Positions 17,096-26,775 of a stretch of 64,000 bases of DNA are shown here, piece by piece. The position numbers were made by a program, and so were the translations under genes. The notes beneath the pieces are model-generated. The model ran no database searches and was not told the origin of the DNA. It saw nothing but the letters and a program-made list of their open reading frames with translations. Numbering within the stretch: the first letter of the stretch is position 1; each line of letters starts with the position of its first letter. Location: positions 124,001 through 188,000 of the forward strand of contig NZ_CP102664.1 in NCBI RefSeq assembly GCF_026427355.1, in the 5' to 3' direction. The stretch is from Sphingobium sp. JS3065. GTDB taxonomy: Bacteria; Pseudomonadota; Alphaproteobacteria; Sphingomonadales; Sphingomonadaceae.

Positions 17096-18127
17096 GTGTC
17101 AAAAGATACAATGATCGGCGTGGACTTGGCAAAGTCCGTGTTTCAGCTTCATGCAGCGTCAATGACAGGCGAACCCAAGTTTCGGAAAAAGCTTCCGCGT
17201 TCAGCCTTCGCCGCATTTATGGCAGCGCAACCGTCGGCGGTGATCGTGATGGAAGCATGTGGCAGTGCGCATTATTGGGCCCGGGAAATGATCCGGCTTG
17301 GCCACGAGGTCAAACTTATCGCACCACACTATGTTAAGCCGTTCGTGAAGCGACAGAAAAATGATGCCGCTGACGCTGAAGCGATCGTAATTGCGGCTCA
17401 ACGACCAGAGATGCGGTTTGTTGATCCAAAGTCGGAAGAGCAGCAAAGCAGGGCGATTCTATTTCGCGGAAGAGAACGGCTGGTTCATCAACGCACGGAA
17501 CTGGTCAATGCCGTAAGGGCGGCGCTCTATGAATATGGTCATGTTGTCCCCCAAGGCATAAATCAGCTCTGCAGGATTGCGGACATTCTTGATGAGCTTA
17601 ACAGCGATTTGCCCGTTTTGATGCGGGAGGAATGCCGAGATCTATTGGCACAGATCGCTGAGAAAACTGAGCGTATCAATATACGGACAAAGAAGATCAA
17701 AGCGCTGGCGGCTGAAACTGACGCGGCCAAGCGGCTACAGACGATTCCGGGAGTTGGCCCTTTAACAGCCTTAGCGGTCGAGGCCTTCGCCCCATCAATG
17801 GAGAGCTTCCGATGCGGGCGGGACTTCGCGGCCTGGCTCGGTCTTGTCCCGCGACAATTCTCCTCGGGCGGAAAGGAGCGCCTTGGACGTATTTCGAAAG
17901 CGGGTCAGGCCGATATCCGCAGACTGCTTATCATAGGTGCAATGTCCCGTCTGAATTGGATGGGTCGAAGATCGATTCCAGAAAATTCCTGGCTCGCAGA
18001 TATGCTTGCCAGGAAACCGAGAATGCTTGTGGCAATTGCCCTCGCCAACAAGATGGCCAGAACGATTTGGGCCCTGATAAAAAATGGTAATGAATACAGA
18101 ATTCCGGCGCAGGCAGCAGTTGCATGA
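17096..18127 (+). CDS. IS110/IS1111 family transposase, copy 1
   Basis: 343 residues starting at GTG. The RuvC-like DEDD domain shows GVDLAKSVFQ (D), VIVMEACGSAHYWA (E) and KNDAADAEAI (D, D); the C-terminal domain shows TIPGVGPLTALA and the WLGLVPRQFSSGGKERLG block with the conserved Ser. These recombinases are guided by a structured RNA from the element's own noncoding end. Identical in sequence to the second copy, so both may be active. Confidence 0.93.
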   Translation: MSKDTMIGVDLAKSVFQLHAASMTGEPKFRKKLPRSAFAAFMAAQPSAVIVMEACGSAHYWAREMIRLGHEVKLIAPHYVKPFVKRQKNDAADAEAIVIAAQRPEMRFVDPKSEEQQSRAILFRGRERLVHQRTELVNAVRAALYEYGHVVPQGINQLCRIADILDELNSDLPVLMREECRDLLAQIAEKTERINIRTKKIKALAAETDAAKRLQTIPGVGPLTALAVEAFAPSMESFRCGRDFAAWLGLVPRQFSSGGKERLGRISKAGQADIRRLLIIGAMSRLNWMGRRSIPENSWLADMLARKPRMLVAIALANKMARTIWALIKNGNEYRIPAQAAVA

Positions 18128-18400
18128 TCGGCATGCCAACAAGCTTACCTAACGTCGGATGATGGGGGTGTGAGAAGGCGACGACCCGAATGGGCGAAAT
18201 GAGCGAACAGATCTGGTTCGGGAAAACCAGTTACGAGGCGTGAGCATCCCAGCTCGAAAACGAGATTTGGACTCGAACCGCAGATCACCATACCGGCCAG
18301 CGGCTTCTGAAACGCCGCAACCAAAGGCCTGACAGAAGACCGCACTCGATCACTCGCTCTTCGGATCAGAAACTTCTTGCATCACGGGCGGCAACCACAG
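18128..18400 (+). ncRNA. Candidate bridge RNA region of IS copy 1
   Basis: 273 bp of noncoding sequence between transposase stop and element end. In the IS1111 group the bridge RNA is encoded 3' of the transposase, and this element has a long 3' and a short 5' noncoding end. Target- and donor-binding loops were not resolved by eye. Confidence 0.45.
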
Positions 18401-18429
18401 AGGACCACTGAGCGGAAAGGACGGCAATC

Positions 18430-19461
18430 GTGTCAAAAGATACAATGATCGGCGTGGACTTGGCAAAGTCCGTGTTTCAGCTTCATGCAGCGTCAATGAC
18501 AGGCGAACCCAAGTTTCGGAAAAAGCTTCCGCGTTCAGCCTTCGCCGCATTTATGGCAGCGCAACCGTCGGCGGTGATCGTGATGGAAGCATGTGGCAGT
18601 GCGCATTATTGGGCCCGGGAAATGATCCGGCTTGGCCACGAGGTCAAACTTATCGCACCACACTATGTTAAGCCGTTCGTGAAGCGACAGAAAAATGATG
18701 CCGCTGACGCTGAAGCGATCGTAATTGCGGCTCAACGACCAGAGATGCGGTTTGTTGATCCAAAGTCGGAAGAGCAGCAAAGCAGGGCGATTCTATTTCG
18801 CGGAAGAGAACGGCTGGTTCATCAACGCACGGAACTGGTCAATGCCGTAAGGGCGGCGCTCTATGAATATGGTCATGTTGTCCCCCAAGGCATAAATCAG
18901 CTCTGCAGGATTGCGGACATTCTTGATGAGCTTAACAGCGATTTGCCCGTTTTGATGCGGGAGGAATGCCGAGATCTATTGGCACAGATCGCTGAGAAAA
19001 CTGAGCGTATCAATATACGGACAAAGAAGATCAAAGCGCTGGCGGCTGAAACTGACGCGGCCAAGCGGCTACAGACGATTCCGGGAGTTGGCCCTTTAAC
19101 AGCCTTAGCGGTCGAGGCCTTCGCCCCATCAATGGAGAGCTTCCGATGCGGGCGGGACTTCGCGGCCTGGCTCGGTCTTGTCCCGCGACAATTCTCCTCG
19201 GGCGGAAAGGAGCGCCTTGGACGTATTTCGAAAGCGGGTCAGGCCGATATCCGCAGACTGCTTATCATAGGTGCAATGTCCCGTCTGAATTGGATGGGTC
19301 GAAGATCGATTCCAGAAAATTCCTGGCTCGCAGATATGCTTGCCAGGAAACCGAGAATGCTTGTGGCAATTGCCCTCGCCAACAAGATGGCCAGAACGAT
19401 TTGGGCCCTGATAAAAAATGGTAATGAATACAGAATTCCGGCGCAGGCAGCAGTTGCATGA
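18430..19461 (+). CDS. IS110/IS1111 family transposase, copy 2
   Basis: Same 343-residue product as the copy at 17096-18127, residue for residue. It has the same GTG start and the same upstream AGGACCACTGAGCGG sequence. In a tandem arrangement the junction between right and left ends can create a promoter, so this copy may be expressed differently from the first. Confidence 0.93.
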   Translation: MSKDTMIGVDLAKSVFQLHAASMTGEPKFRKKLPRSAFAAFMAAQPSAVIVMEACGSAHYWAREMIRLGHEVKLIAPHYVKPFVKRQKNDAADAEAIVIAAQRPEMRFVDPKSEEQQSRAILFRGRERLVHQRTELVNAVRAALYEYGHVVPQGINQLCRIADILDELNSDLPVLMREECRDLLAQIAEKTERINIRTKKIKALAAETDAAKRLQTIPGVGPLTALAVEAFAPSMESFRCGRDFAAWLGLVPRQFSSGGKERLGRISKAGQADIRRLLIIGAMSRLNWMGRRSIPENSWLADMLARKPRMLVAIALANKMARTIWALIKNGNEYRIPAQAAVA

Positions 19462-19734
19462 TCGGCATGCCAACAAGCTTACCTAACGTCGGATGATGGG
19501 GGTGTGAGAAGGCGACGACCCGAATGGGCGAAATGAGCGAACAGATCTGGTTCGGGAAAACCAGTTACGAGGCGTGAGCATCCCAGCTCGAAAACGAGAT
19601 TTGGACTCGAACCGCAGATCACCATACCGGCCAGCGGCTTCTGAAACGCCGCAACCAAAGGCCTGACAGAAGACCGCACTCGATCACTCGCTCTTCGGAT
19701 CAGAAACTTCTTGCATCACGGGCGGCAACCACAG
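19462..19734 (+). ncRNA. Candidate bridge RNA region of IS copy 2
   Basis: Identical to 18128-18400. The right repeat GGGCGGCAACCA ends three bases before the junction with receptor sequence. Confidence 0.4.
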
Positions 19735-19898
19735 AAGCCTCGTTCTCGCCCAGCGGGAGCAACTGGACTTTCAGTGTATGGGCCAACAACCTGACAAATG
19801 CCAAGATCGTCCAGCAAATTCGGATCGGTCTCCAATCAGCGGATCAGGTCTACGAACCTCCGCGTCAGGTCGGCCTTGGAGCCGAGCTGCGGTTCTAA
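19733..19898 (+). pseudogene. TonB-dependent receptor, detached 3' end
   Basis: The frame reads EASFSPSGSNWTFSVWANNL, then TNAKIVQQIRIG and QVGLGAELRF before TAA, the normal last two beta strands and terminal Phe of a TonB-dependent receptor. It continues in sense the gene interrupted at about 17004; without the IS pair the join would read TRVN-xEASFSPSG. No start codon, so not translated on its own. Confidence 0.85.
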
Positions 19899-20032
19899 GT
19901 TGAACAACGGGTGGGAAGGAAACGACAAGTTCCTTCCCACGGGATGCGCCAGGCCTAGCCAGACAACAGCTGCAACAAGCTATGCGAGGCTGCACGCCTC
20001 TCCGCTTGAACAGACACCCGAGAAAGAACGAT

Positions 20033-20563
20033 ATGTCGGACCTAGATATGGTTGAAGTGGTGCGTGATCTTGAGGCGCGCCGGCAAATTCAGGATGTGCT
20101 GACGCGGTTGTCGCGGGGCATTGATCGCCTTGATCGCGAGTTGATGATTTCTTGTTATCACCCGGACGCGATCGACCATCACGGCTCCTATGAAGGATCG
20201 GCGGTCGGCTTTGCCGATTGGGTTCTTGAGCGACATGCAGGCAAGATCGAACAGTGCATGCATTTTCTAGGTCAGATCAATCTGGATATTGATGGTGACA
20301 CCGCAGTCAGCGAATTGCACGTTATCGTCTTCTACCGCTTGAACAAGGATGGCGTGGATCACGACATGATGGCGCCTGGCCGGTATCTCGACCGGTTCGA
20401 ACGGCGGGAGGGCGAGTGGAAGATCGTCGAGCGCGTGACGCTGCATGAAAAGGACCGCATCGACCCCGTCGTGTTCAAGATGCAGGGTCCCTTCGTCGAC
20501 CTGCTGCCTAAGGGGCGCCGGGATAAGGAAGATCCATCTTACGCGTTTTTCAACGGCAATTGA
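20033..20563 (+). CDS. Nuclear transport factor 2 (SnoaL)-like protein
   Basis: 176 residues of the alpha+beta NTF2 cone: [20 protein letters not shown], the [15 protein letters not shown] strand and [20 protein letters not shown]. Many such proteins in aromatic and steroid catabolic clusters act as dehydratases, isomerases or small hydroxylase subunits; the Asp/His-rich pocket (DAIDHHGS) fits this group. Start at ATG 20033 with an upstream GAGAAAGAAC stretch. Followed by a broken aldehyde dehydrogenase gene. Confidence 0.8.
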   Translation: MSDLDMVEVVRDLEARRQIQDVLTRLSRGIDRLDRELMISCYHPDAIDHHGSYEGSAVGFADWVLERHAGKIEQCMHFLGQINLDIDGDTAVSELHVIVFYRLNKDGVDHDMMAPGRYLDRFERREGEWKIVERVTLHEKDRIDPVVFKMQGPFVDLLPKGRRDKEDPSYAFFNGN

Positions 20564-20610
20564 AGAATTGCACGACGAGTGGGGCCGTGGGACCCGTCGC
20601 AGGAGAGCTT

Positions 20611-21286
20611 ATGCGCACGATCGACCATCTCATCGCGGGCCATGCCAGCGGCGGCGCAGGCCGCACCTCGGACGTTTTCGATCCCAATATAGGGGGTGTC
20701 CAGGCCCGTGTTTCGCTGGGCACGCAGGCCGATCTCGATCGTGCCGTCGCCGCCGCACAGGCCGCCCAACCGGGCTGGGCCGCGACCAATCCGCAGCGCC
20801 GCGCCCGCGTGAAGTTCAAGTTCAAGGAACTGGTCGAGGCGAATATGGACGCCCTCGCCCACCTCATCTCCTCAGAGCACGGCAAGGTCATCGCCGACGC
20901 CAAGGGCGACATCCAGCGCGGGCTCGAAGTGATCGAGTTCGCCTGCGGCATCCCGCATGCGCTCAAGGGCGAATATACCCAAGGCGCTGGCCCCGGCATC
21001 GACGTCTACAGCATGCGTCAGCCGCTCGGTATCGGCGCCGGCATCACCCTGTTCAACTTCCCGCGATGATCCCCTTGTGGATGTCGGGCGTGGCGATCGC
21101 CTGCGGCAACGCCTTTCTGCTCAAGCCCAGTGAACGCGATCCTTCCGTCCCCGTCCTTTCGGCGACGTCAACCAGCACGGCATGGAAGGCGTCCGCTTCT
21201 GGACCAAGGTCAAGACCATCACTCAGCGCTGGCCCGACGGTTCGCCCGACGGGGGCAATGCCTTCGTCATCCCGACGATGGGATAA
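20611..21286 (+). pseudogene. Methylmalonate-semialdehyde dehydrogenase-like gene, frameshifted and internally deleted
   Basis: The 5' part ([20 protein letters not shown] to [13 protein letters not shown]) is typical of CoA-acylating MmsA. One G is missing near 21063 (CCGCGATG in place of CCGGCGATG), shifting the frame; the next frame continues [20 protein letters not shown] and [11 protein letters not shown]. At about 21157 the sequence jumps to the C-terminal end [19 protein letters not shown] and NAFVIPTMG, stop 21286. Some 300 codons including the catalytic Cys are lost. A scar of decay. Confidence 0.85.
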
Positions 21287-21576
21287 CCGGATCGATGTTG
21301 CGCCGAGCTGGTTGCGCGGATCGTGCAGCGGCACGTACAACGCAGCGGTTGGCCCCGGGCGCAAGCCAAGTGAGTACGAACCGCTCTTGTTCAGCGCGCG
21401 CAACCATTTCCGGGATCGCATCGGGAATTGCAGCGCTTACGGCCCCGCTTGAAGGTCTGTCAGCATACCCGGCGGGTAGCATCCAGCGCTGCGTCTGATT
21501 GTTGGGGGGTGTTATCCCCGCGCCCGGTCTCCGAGCTTGTGAGTTCGACCAAGATCCCATTTTAAGGAGTGAATTG
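21287..21576. other. Gap with no recognised gene
   Basis: Nothing convincing on either strand. The end carries AAGGAG (21562-21570 region) serving the SDR start at 21577. Confidence 0.4.
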
Positions 21577-22359
21577 ATGCGTGTCCACCTGGCTGATCGC
21601 ATAGTGCTGGTCGTTGGCGGCGGCAGCGGCATTGGCGAGGGCATCGCGCGGAGTTTCGGCAGTGTGGGCGCCAAGGTCGTCGTTGCGGACCTGAATGCCG
21701 CGGCGGCCGAGCAAGTTGCGCGCGACATCGCTGCAAACGTTGGAACGGCCATCTCAGTTAGCTTGGACATCACCCAAGCTGCCCAGGCGCAGGCCGGCGT
21801 GTCCGCAGCTCTTGACGCATTTCACCAGTTGGACATCGTCGTCAACGTCGCCGGCGTCCTCACGCCTTCTCCGATCGAGGAAATGTCGGCTGAAACGTGG
21901 CGCCAAACTTTCGCCGTAAATGTCGACGGCGCCTTCCATCTGGCACGCGCGGCCTTGCCCGCCTTGCGGAGCAGTTCTAGCGCAGCCTTCATCAACATCT
22001 CCTCGCTCGCTGGTGGGACTGCATATCCCAATGGCGGGGCCTACGGTCCTAGCAAAGCTGCGTTGAACTCGTTGATGCAACAACTCGCAGTCGAGTGGGC
22101 GCCATCCGGGGTTCGTGTGAACGTCGTCAGTCCTGGTACCATCGATACCTTGGCGGTCCGCCAGAAGATGCCCACCGCGGTGATATCCAGTCGAGTTTCA
22201 AGCATTCCCCTGGGCCGGTTGGGAACGGTTCAGGAAATTGCTGAGCTAGTTCTTTTTCTCGCTTCGCCGGCAGCTTCGTACATCACGGGCGAGGTCATCA
22301 ATTGCGACGGCGGCCTGTCCCAGACCCTTTTTACGCAGAAATCACTCGGGAGCCGGTGA
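21577..22359 (+). CDS. SDR family oxidoreductase
   Basis: 260 residues, classical short-chain dehydrogenase: NAD(P)-binding VVGGGSGIGEGIA, adenine pocket Asp in VVVADLN, VNVAGV, active-site Ser in INISSLAG and YGPSKAALNSL (YxxxK), and the C-terminal FLASPAASYITGEVINCDGG. The acidic residue after beta2 favours NAD. Start ATG 21577 has AAGGAG eight bases upstream. It oxidises a hydroxyl or reduces a ketone of the pathway substrate; identity unknown. Confidence 0.88.
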   Translation: MRVHLADRIVLVVGGGSGIGEGIARSFGSVGAKVVVADLNAAAAEQVARDIAANVGTAISVSLDITQAAQAQAGVSAALDAFHQLDIVVNVAGVLTPSPIEEMSAETWRQTFAVNVDGAFHLARAALPALRSSSSAAFINISSLAGGTAYPNGGAYGPSKAALNSLMQQLAVEWAPSGVRVNVVSPGTIDTLAVRQKMPTAVISSRVSSIPLGRLGTVQEIAELVLFLASPAASYITGEVINCDGGLSQTLFTQKSLGSR

Positions 22360-22376
22360 AGCAGGGGAACACCTTG

Positions 22377-22833
<457 letters not shown>

Positions 22834-22867
22834 CTACGCGAAAATCAACCGTAGAAGATCAACGGCG

Positions 22868-23643
22868 TCACCGCGCCAGATAGCCGCCATCGACCGGAAT
22901 GATTGCGCCACACATAAAATCGGACGCTGACGAGGCGAGAAAGACAACCGTGCCTTGCAACTCTTCAGCGTCCGCGATGCGTCCAGCCGGAGTGTGGCCA
23001 GTCATCAACCCGTGAAACTGGTGTCGCTGAAATTAGCGAGCGGCGTGCGATGAAATCCGGGGCAGACCGCGTTGATCTGTATATTATATGGCGCATATTG
23101 CACCGCCATCTCGCGCGTCAGGTTGACAATCGCGCCCTTCGAAGCGGCATAGCCTGTGATGTTGATGATGCCGCCGGCGGTCAAACCCCATATCGACGCG
23201 ATATTGATGATCCTGCCTCGCTTTTGCGCATGCATGAGCTTCAGCGCTTCGCGCGAACACATGAACACGCCATCGACATTGATCCGCAGGAGGCGTTGCC
23301 AGTCGCTGCTGGTATATTCGTGTAGCAACGCGCGGCATGATTCGCCGACGCCGGCATTGTTAACCAGAATGTCGATACGGCCGGTGAGCCGGGCGGCATC
23401 CGCAAAGGCTGCGCCGATCGAGCCTTCATCGGTGATGTCCGCGACATAGCAGGCGACCGTGCGTCAGATCCGGCGGATCTGTTCCGCGGTCTCTTGCAAA
23501 CCATCTGCGTTCATATCGATCAATGCGAGGTCGGCCCCGGCTTCTGCCAGCGCGAGCGCGAATGTTCTGCCTAGCCCGCTGGCGCCGCCGGTCACCACTG
23601 ACAGCTGACCGTGAAGGGCGAAAACCCGTTGAAAAAAGTCCAA
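22868..23643 (-). pseudogene. SDR (FabG-like), nonsense codon plus frameshift
   Basis: Nearly full length (about 258 codons). It starts LDFFQRVFALHGQLSVVTGG from TTG 23643, meets TGA at 23464-23466 within QIRRI-stop-RTVACYVADI, continues in frame through NNAGVGES, IINIASIWG and YAASKGAIVNL to FSDTSFTG, then shifts frame near 23007 and ends [20 protein letters not shown] and [11 protein letters not shown] at 22868. Two independent lesions mark it as dead. Confidence 0.8.
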
Positions 23644-23790
23644 TGGCGGTCCCCCTCAAAGCAACCGAAATGCCGGCGCGCATGGTTTGGTATTATGCAG
23701 AATGCGTTTTACAATATGATAACTGCGTGCAGCGGCGGCCGTCAATGGCAAGCTACTAAATGCAAAGGATGATCCGAATGTTCATTATAT

Positions 23791-23842
23791 GTGTTGCACA
23801 GTGTGATATATGATTGACATAGTGCACAACATGGGCTGATAG
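23791..23842 (+). promoter_or_regulatory. Promoter of the MHS transporter with GTGCACAAC site
   Basis: A perfect TTGACA (23814-23819), 17-bp spacer and TGATAG (23837-23842). The spacer contains GTGCACAAC, with an inverted half (GTTGCAC) upstream at 23793-23799, arranged as a possible repressor site. The rest of 23644-23917 is AT-richer and without a gene. Confidence 0.45.
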
Positions 23843-23917
23843 GAATACGATAGATTGGGCGTGCCAGACGCTCAGCACACTACAGTCGATCGACTTATAG
23901 AGGTGTAGGAGCGGGTG

Positions 23918-25288
23918 ATGGTAGAGATCGTGTCCGATGTCGCGCTGGCTAAAGTGCCCGCGTTGGAAAAGCCATTTTCCACCTTTCTCGGCAACCAACA
24001 GGCCAAGCGGTCGATCATTGGCAGCTTCCTCGGCATGACGCTAGAATCGTATGATTTCCTTCTCTACGGCGCCGCCACCGCGACTGTGTTCGCGCCGCTT
24101 TTCTTTTCATCGCTGGATTCGGGACTCGCATCGCTCCTAGCACTTTTGACGTTCGCGGCCGGTTTCCTGACACGACCGCTCGGCGGCCTGTTCTTTGGGC
24201 ATTTCGGCGACAAGATCGGGCGGAAGCCGATGATGATAATCAGCCTGGCGCTGATCGGCTCCGCAACGACCATTATCGGACTCCTTCCAACCTACGACCA
24301 GATCGGGGCCGCTGCGCCGATTGCGCTCGTGGCCATGCGGTTGATCCAAGGGTTCGCACTGGGAGGCGAATATGGCGGCGCAATTCTGATGTCGGTGGAG
24401 CATGCGCCGGCCAGGAAAAAGGGGTTTGTCGGAGCATTGACGCAAGCCGGAACCGGGCTCGGCCTCATCCTCGCGACGGTCATCATGCTACTGTCAGCTC
24501 ATTTCACCGGCGACAAATATATGGTCTGGGGTTGGCGCATTCCATTCCTGCTGGCCTCTGTGATGTTCTTGATCGGCATCTATATCCGCAGGTTCTCGAC
24601 TGAAACGCCGGGGTTTCTGGCAATTCAGGCGCAGCACAAATTGAGCAAAGCACCGCTGGTCAAGGTAGTAAAGAGATACCCCAAGGAAATTCTGCTCATT
24701 TCTATTATATTCATGACCGCCCAGGGCAACTTCTACGTCGCGACTGTATTTATGGCCAGCTATGCTGCAACCTTTGGCGTGCCGGCAAGCACGATGCTGC
24801 TAGCTTCGGCGGTATCTTCTGTTTTCCAGATTTTCGGTGCGATCTTTGCCGGCATGCTCTCCGACAAGTTTGGTCGTGCACCCGTCATGGTGACGGCGGC
24901 CTTTGCAATTGCGGTCATGATCATCCCCCTGTTCTTGGTCATGTCCACGCAAAGCACCCTGCTTATCACGGCGGCCCTGTCGTTGATGGTGCTGGCTCAG
25001 TCAGCGTTCTTCGGGCCTTGCGCGGCCTTAATCACCGAATCCTTTTCGCCCGAAGTGCGCTATTCTGGGGTCTCAATTGGTGCGAGCTTGGGCGCTATCC
25101 TAGGCGGAGGCGTGACGGTCTCTGTCGTTGCCACGCTAATCCGCGCAAACAGCGGCGCGATCACCTGGGCCGTCGCCTATCTGGTGTGCCTAACCACCGC
25201 GGGCGCGATTTGCGTCCTTTTTCTAAAGAACCGACGTTGGGACCCCGGCTTGAGCAGCGCACCGGATGCGACGCTCCGGGGGCGATGA
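23918..25288 (+). CDS. MHS-family (MFS) metabolite:proton symporter
   Basis: 456 residues with about 12 hydrophobic segments. MHS signature: SFLGMTLESYDFLLYGAATA, RPLGGLFFGHFGDKIGRKPM between TM2 and TM3, LIQGFALGGEYGGAILM in TM4, and the second-half repeat SDKFGRAPVMV. Family members import organic acids such as shikimate, ketoglutarate or aromatic acids across the inner membrane. ATG 23918 is preferred over GTG 23915 because AGGAG lies six bases before it. It presumably took up the substrate of this island. Confidence 0.9.
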   Translation: MVEIVSDVALAKVPALEKPFSTFLGNQQAKRSIIGSFLGMTLESYDFLLYGAATATVFAPLFFSSLDSGLASLLALLTFAAGFLTRPLGGLFFGHFGDKIGRKPMMIISLALIGSATTIIGLLPTYDQIGAAAPIALVAMRLIQGFALGGEYGGAILMSVEHAPARKKGFVGALTQAGTGLGLILATVIMLLSAHFTGDKYMVWGWRIPFLLASVMFLIGIYIRRFSTETPGFLAIQAQHKLSKAPLVKVVKRYPKEILLISIIFMTAQGNFYVATVFMASYAATFGVPASTMLLASAVSSVFQIFGAIFAGMLSDKFGRAPVMVTAAFAIAVMIIPLFLVMSTQSTLLITAALSLMVLAQSAFFGPCAALITESFSPEVRYSGVSIGASLGAILGGGVTVSVVATLIRANSGAITWAVAYLVCLTTAGAICVLFLKNRRWDPGLSSAPDATLRGR

Positions 25289-25360
25289 TCGGCTGGCTTC
25301 AGGCTGTAAGTGCTGACGTTCAGCCCCTGGCATTTGCTAAGTAAAAGCAGGAGATAAGGC

Positions 25361-26195
25361 GTGAAGCCGATAAGCAAGTTCGTCCAGATCGACGGTATTC
25401 GCACCCATTACCTGGAGGCGGGGGAGGGCCGCCCGGTGTTGTTGCTGCACAGCGGCGAATTCAGCGCTTGCGCAGAACTGAGCTGGGAATTCGTCCTGCC
25501 CAAACTCGCCCGAGCATTACCGCGTCGTGGCGCCGGATTGGCTGGGCTATGGTCTGACCGACAAGCTTTACGATTTCGGCGGCGGCCAGGCACGCATGGT
25601 CGCGCACATGCGCCGTTTCATGCAGGTTATGGAGTTGGAGGACAGTCACGTCGTCGGCAATTCGATGGGCGCGGGCCTGTTCTCAAAATCTATCGCCCCA
25701 GTTCCCCAGGATTATCGAATCCGCTCCTTGACCATGATCGCCGGCGGCGGATTCAATCCCGATAACGAGCATCGTCGTGCAATGGTGAACTATGACTGCA
25801 CGATGGACGGCATGCGCACAATGCTGCGCGCGATGTTCGTCGATCCGAAATGGAGCGAGGACACCGACTATGTCCAGCGCCGCTTCGATTCGAGCATCCG
25901 TCACGGGGCATGGGAAAGTATCGCTGCATCGCGTTTCAAGAACCCGCTGGTGCCACCGCGCGAATTCTTCGGCAAGCCTGACGATACGCCGTACCAGAAC
26001 CTCACCATGCCCGTGCTGATCATCGCTGGCGACGAGGACAAGCTGCGCCTGCCGGGGTGGGAAAGGGAACTGGCCGATCAGATCCCCGGATCGCAGCTGC
26101 ACGTCGTGGAGGGGACAGGGCACTGCCCCCATATCGAGCGAGCCGACGAAGTGAACGGCGTCATCCGCAAATTCCTGGAGCGGCTCGATGCTTGA
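25361..26195 (+). pseudogene. Alpha/beta hydrolase (meta-cleavage-product hydrolase type), frameshifted
   Basis: N-terminal frame: FVQIDGIRTHYLEAGEGRPV, LLLHSGEFSACAELSWEF, LPKLA. An extra C near 25511-25513 shifts the frame; the second frame resumes VAPDWLGYGLTDKLYDFGGG, the nucleophile VVGNSMGAG, acid in IIAGDEDKLRLPG and base in EGTGHCPHIERADEVN. Removing one C restores AEHYRVVAPDWLGYG. The GTG start is preceded by GGAG. The family hydrolyses C-C bonds after ring cleavage (MhpC/HsaD-like). Confidence 0.85.
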
Positions 26196-26262
26196 GGCAC
26201 CCCTCGCCGCAGTGCGCGAAGCGATGCGCGCCTGACGGCGCGACGATGGACAAGGAGCGTGA

Positions 26263-26775
26263 ATGGACCAGGTGATTGAACAATACAGGCAGGCCTTGCG
26301 GCGCTTGGCAAAGGCGGTGGTCGTCATCACGTCGTTCGACGGGCAATCGCGCTATGCGATGGCGGCCACCGCAGTCAGCGAATTGAGCTTCGAGCCGCCT
26401 TCGATGCTGATCTGCGTCAACCGTTCGGCGTCGTTATATCCGGTGCTCGCCGCCAAGGCCCCGTTTGCCGTCAATATCCTGTCGCAGGGCCACGTGGATC
26501 TAGCGGCGCTTTGCTCGAGCGCGGTCAAGGGCGAAGCGCGGTTCGAAACGGCGGCTTGGCGGATGTCGAGCGCGAACGTGCCGATCCTTTTGGGCTCTCA
26601 GGCAAGCATCTCGTGCAGCAACGTGCACCAGATCGACCATGGATCGCACAGCATCTTCCTCGGCAACGTGGTGGATGTCAGCCTGAGCGATGGCATTGAC
26701 CCGCTGGTCTATATGAACGGCGCCTATGGGCGCGTCGAGCTGGCGCGGGAAGCCGGGAGCCGGCCGCCTCCGTGA
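26263..26775 (+). CDS. Flavin reductase (HpaC/RutF-like)
   Basis: 170 residues: QALRRLAKAVVVITSFDGQS, AMAATAVSELSFEPPSMLIC, VNRSASLYPVL, FAVNILSQGHVDLAALCSS and the terminal YMNGAYGRVEL. This is the NAD(P)H:flavin oxidoreductase component of two-component monooxygenases. AAGGAGCG precedes the ATG at 26263. It is the second flavin reductase of the island and could supply the luciferase-like enzyme at 12557-13606 or a lost hydroxylase. Confidence 0.88.
   Translation: MDQVIEQYRQALRRLAKAVVVITSFDGQSRYAMAATAVSELSFEPPSMLICVNRSASLYPVLAAKAPFAVNILSQGHVDLAALCSSAVKGEARFETAAWRMSSANVPILLGSQASISCSNVHQIDHGSHSIFLGNVVDVSLSDGIDPLVYMNGAYGRVELAREAGSRPPP

Larger units (their letters stand above)
17013..18400 (+). 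mobile_element. IS1111-type (IS110 family) insertion sequence, copy 1
   Basis: A DEDD transposase gene with a 12-bp inverted repeat TGGTTGCCGCCC at 17016-17027 and its complement at 18386-18397. Positions 17067-18400 are repeated exactly at 18401-19734, head to tail. The 54 bp at 17013-17066, which contain the left repeat, are not present in front of the second copy. Confidence 0.85.
18401..19734 (+). mobile_element. IS1111-type insertion sequence, tandem copy 2
   Basis: Exact head-to-tail repeat of 17067-18400 (period 1334 bp). It directly abuts copy 1 with no spacer, and its right end joins the 3' end of the TonB receptor gene. It lacks the 54-bp left segment of copy 1. Confidence 0.85.

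Noticed and set aside
18401..18429. Calling the IS tandem a proven transposition product
   Set aside because: An exact head-to-tail repeat can also arise from misassembly or recombination; the window alone cannot decide.
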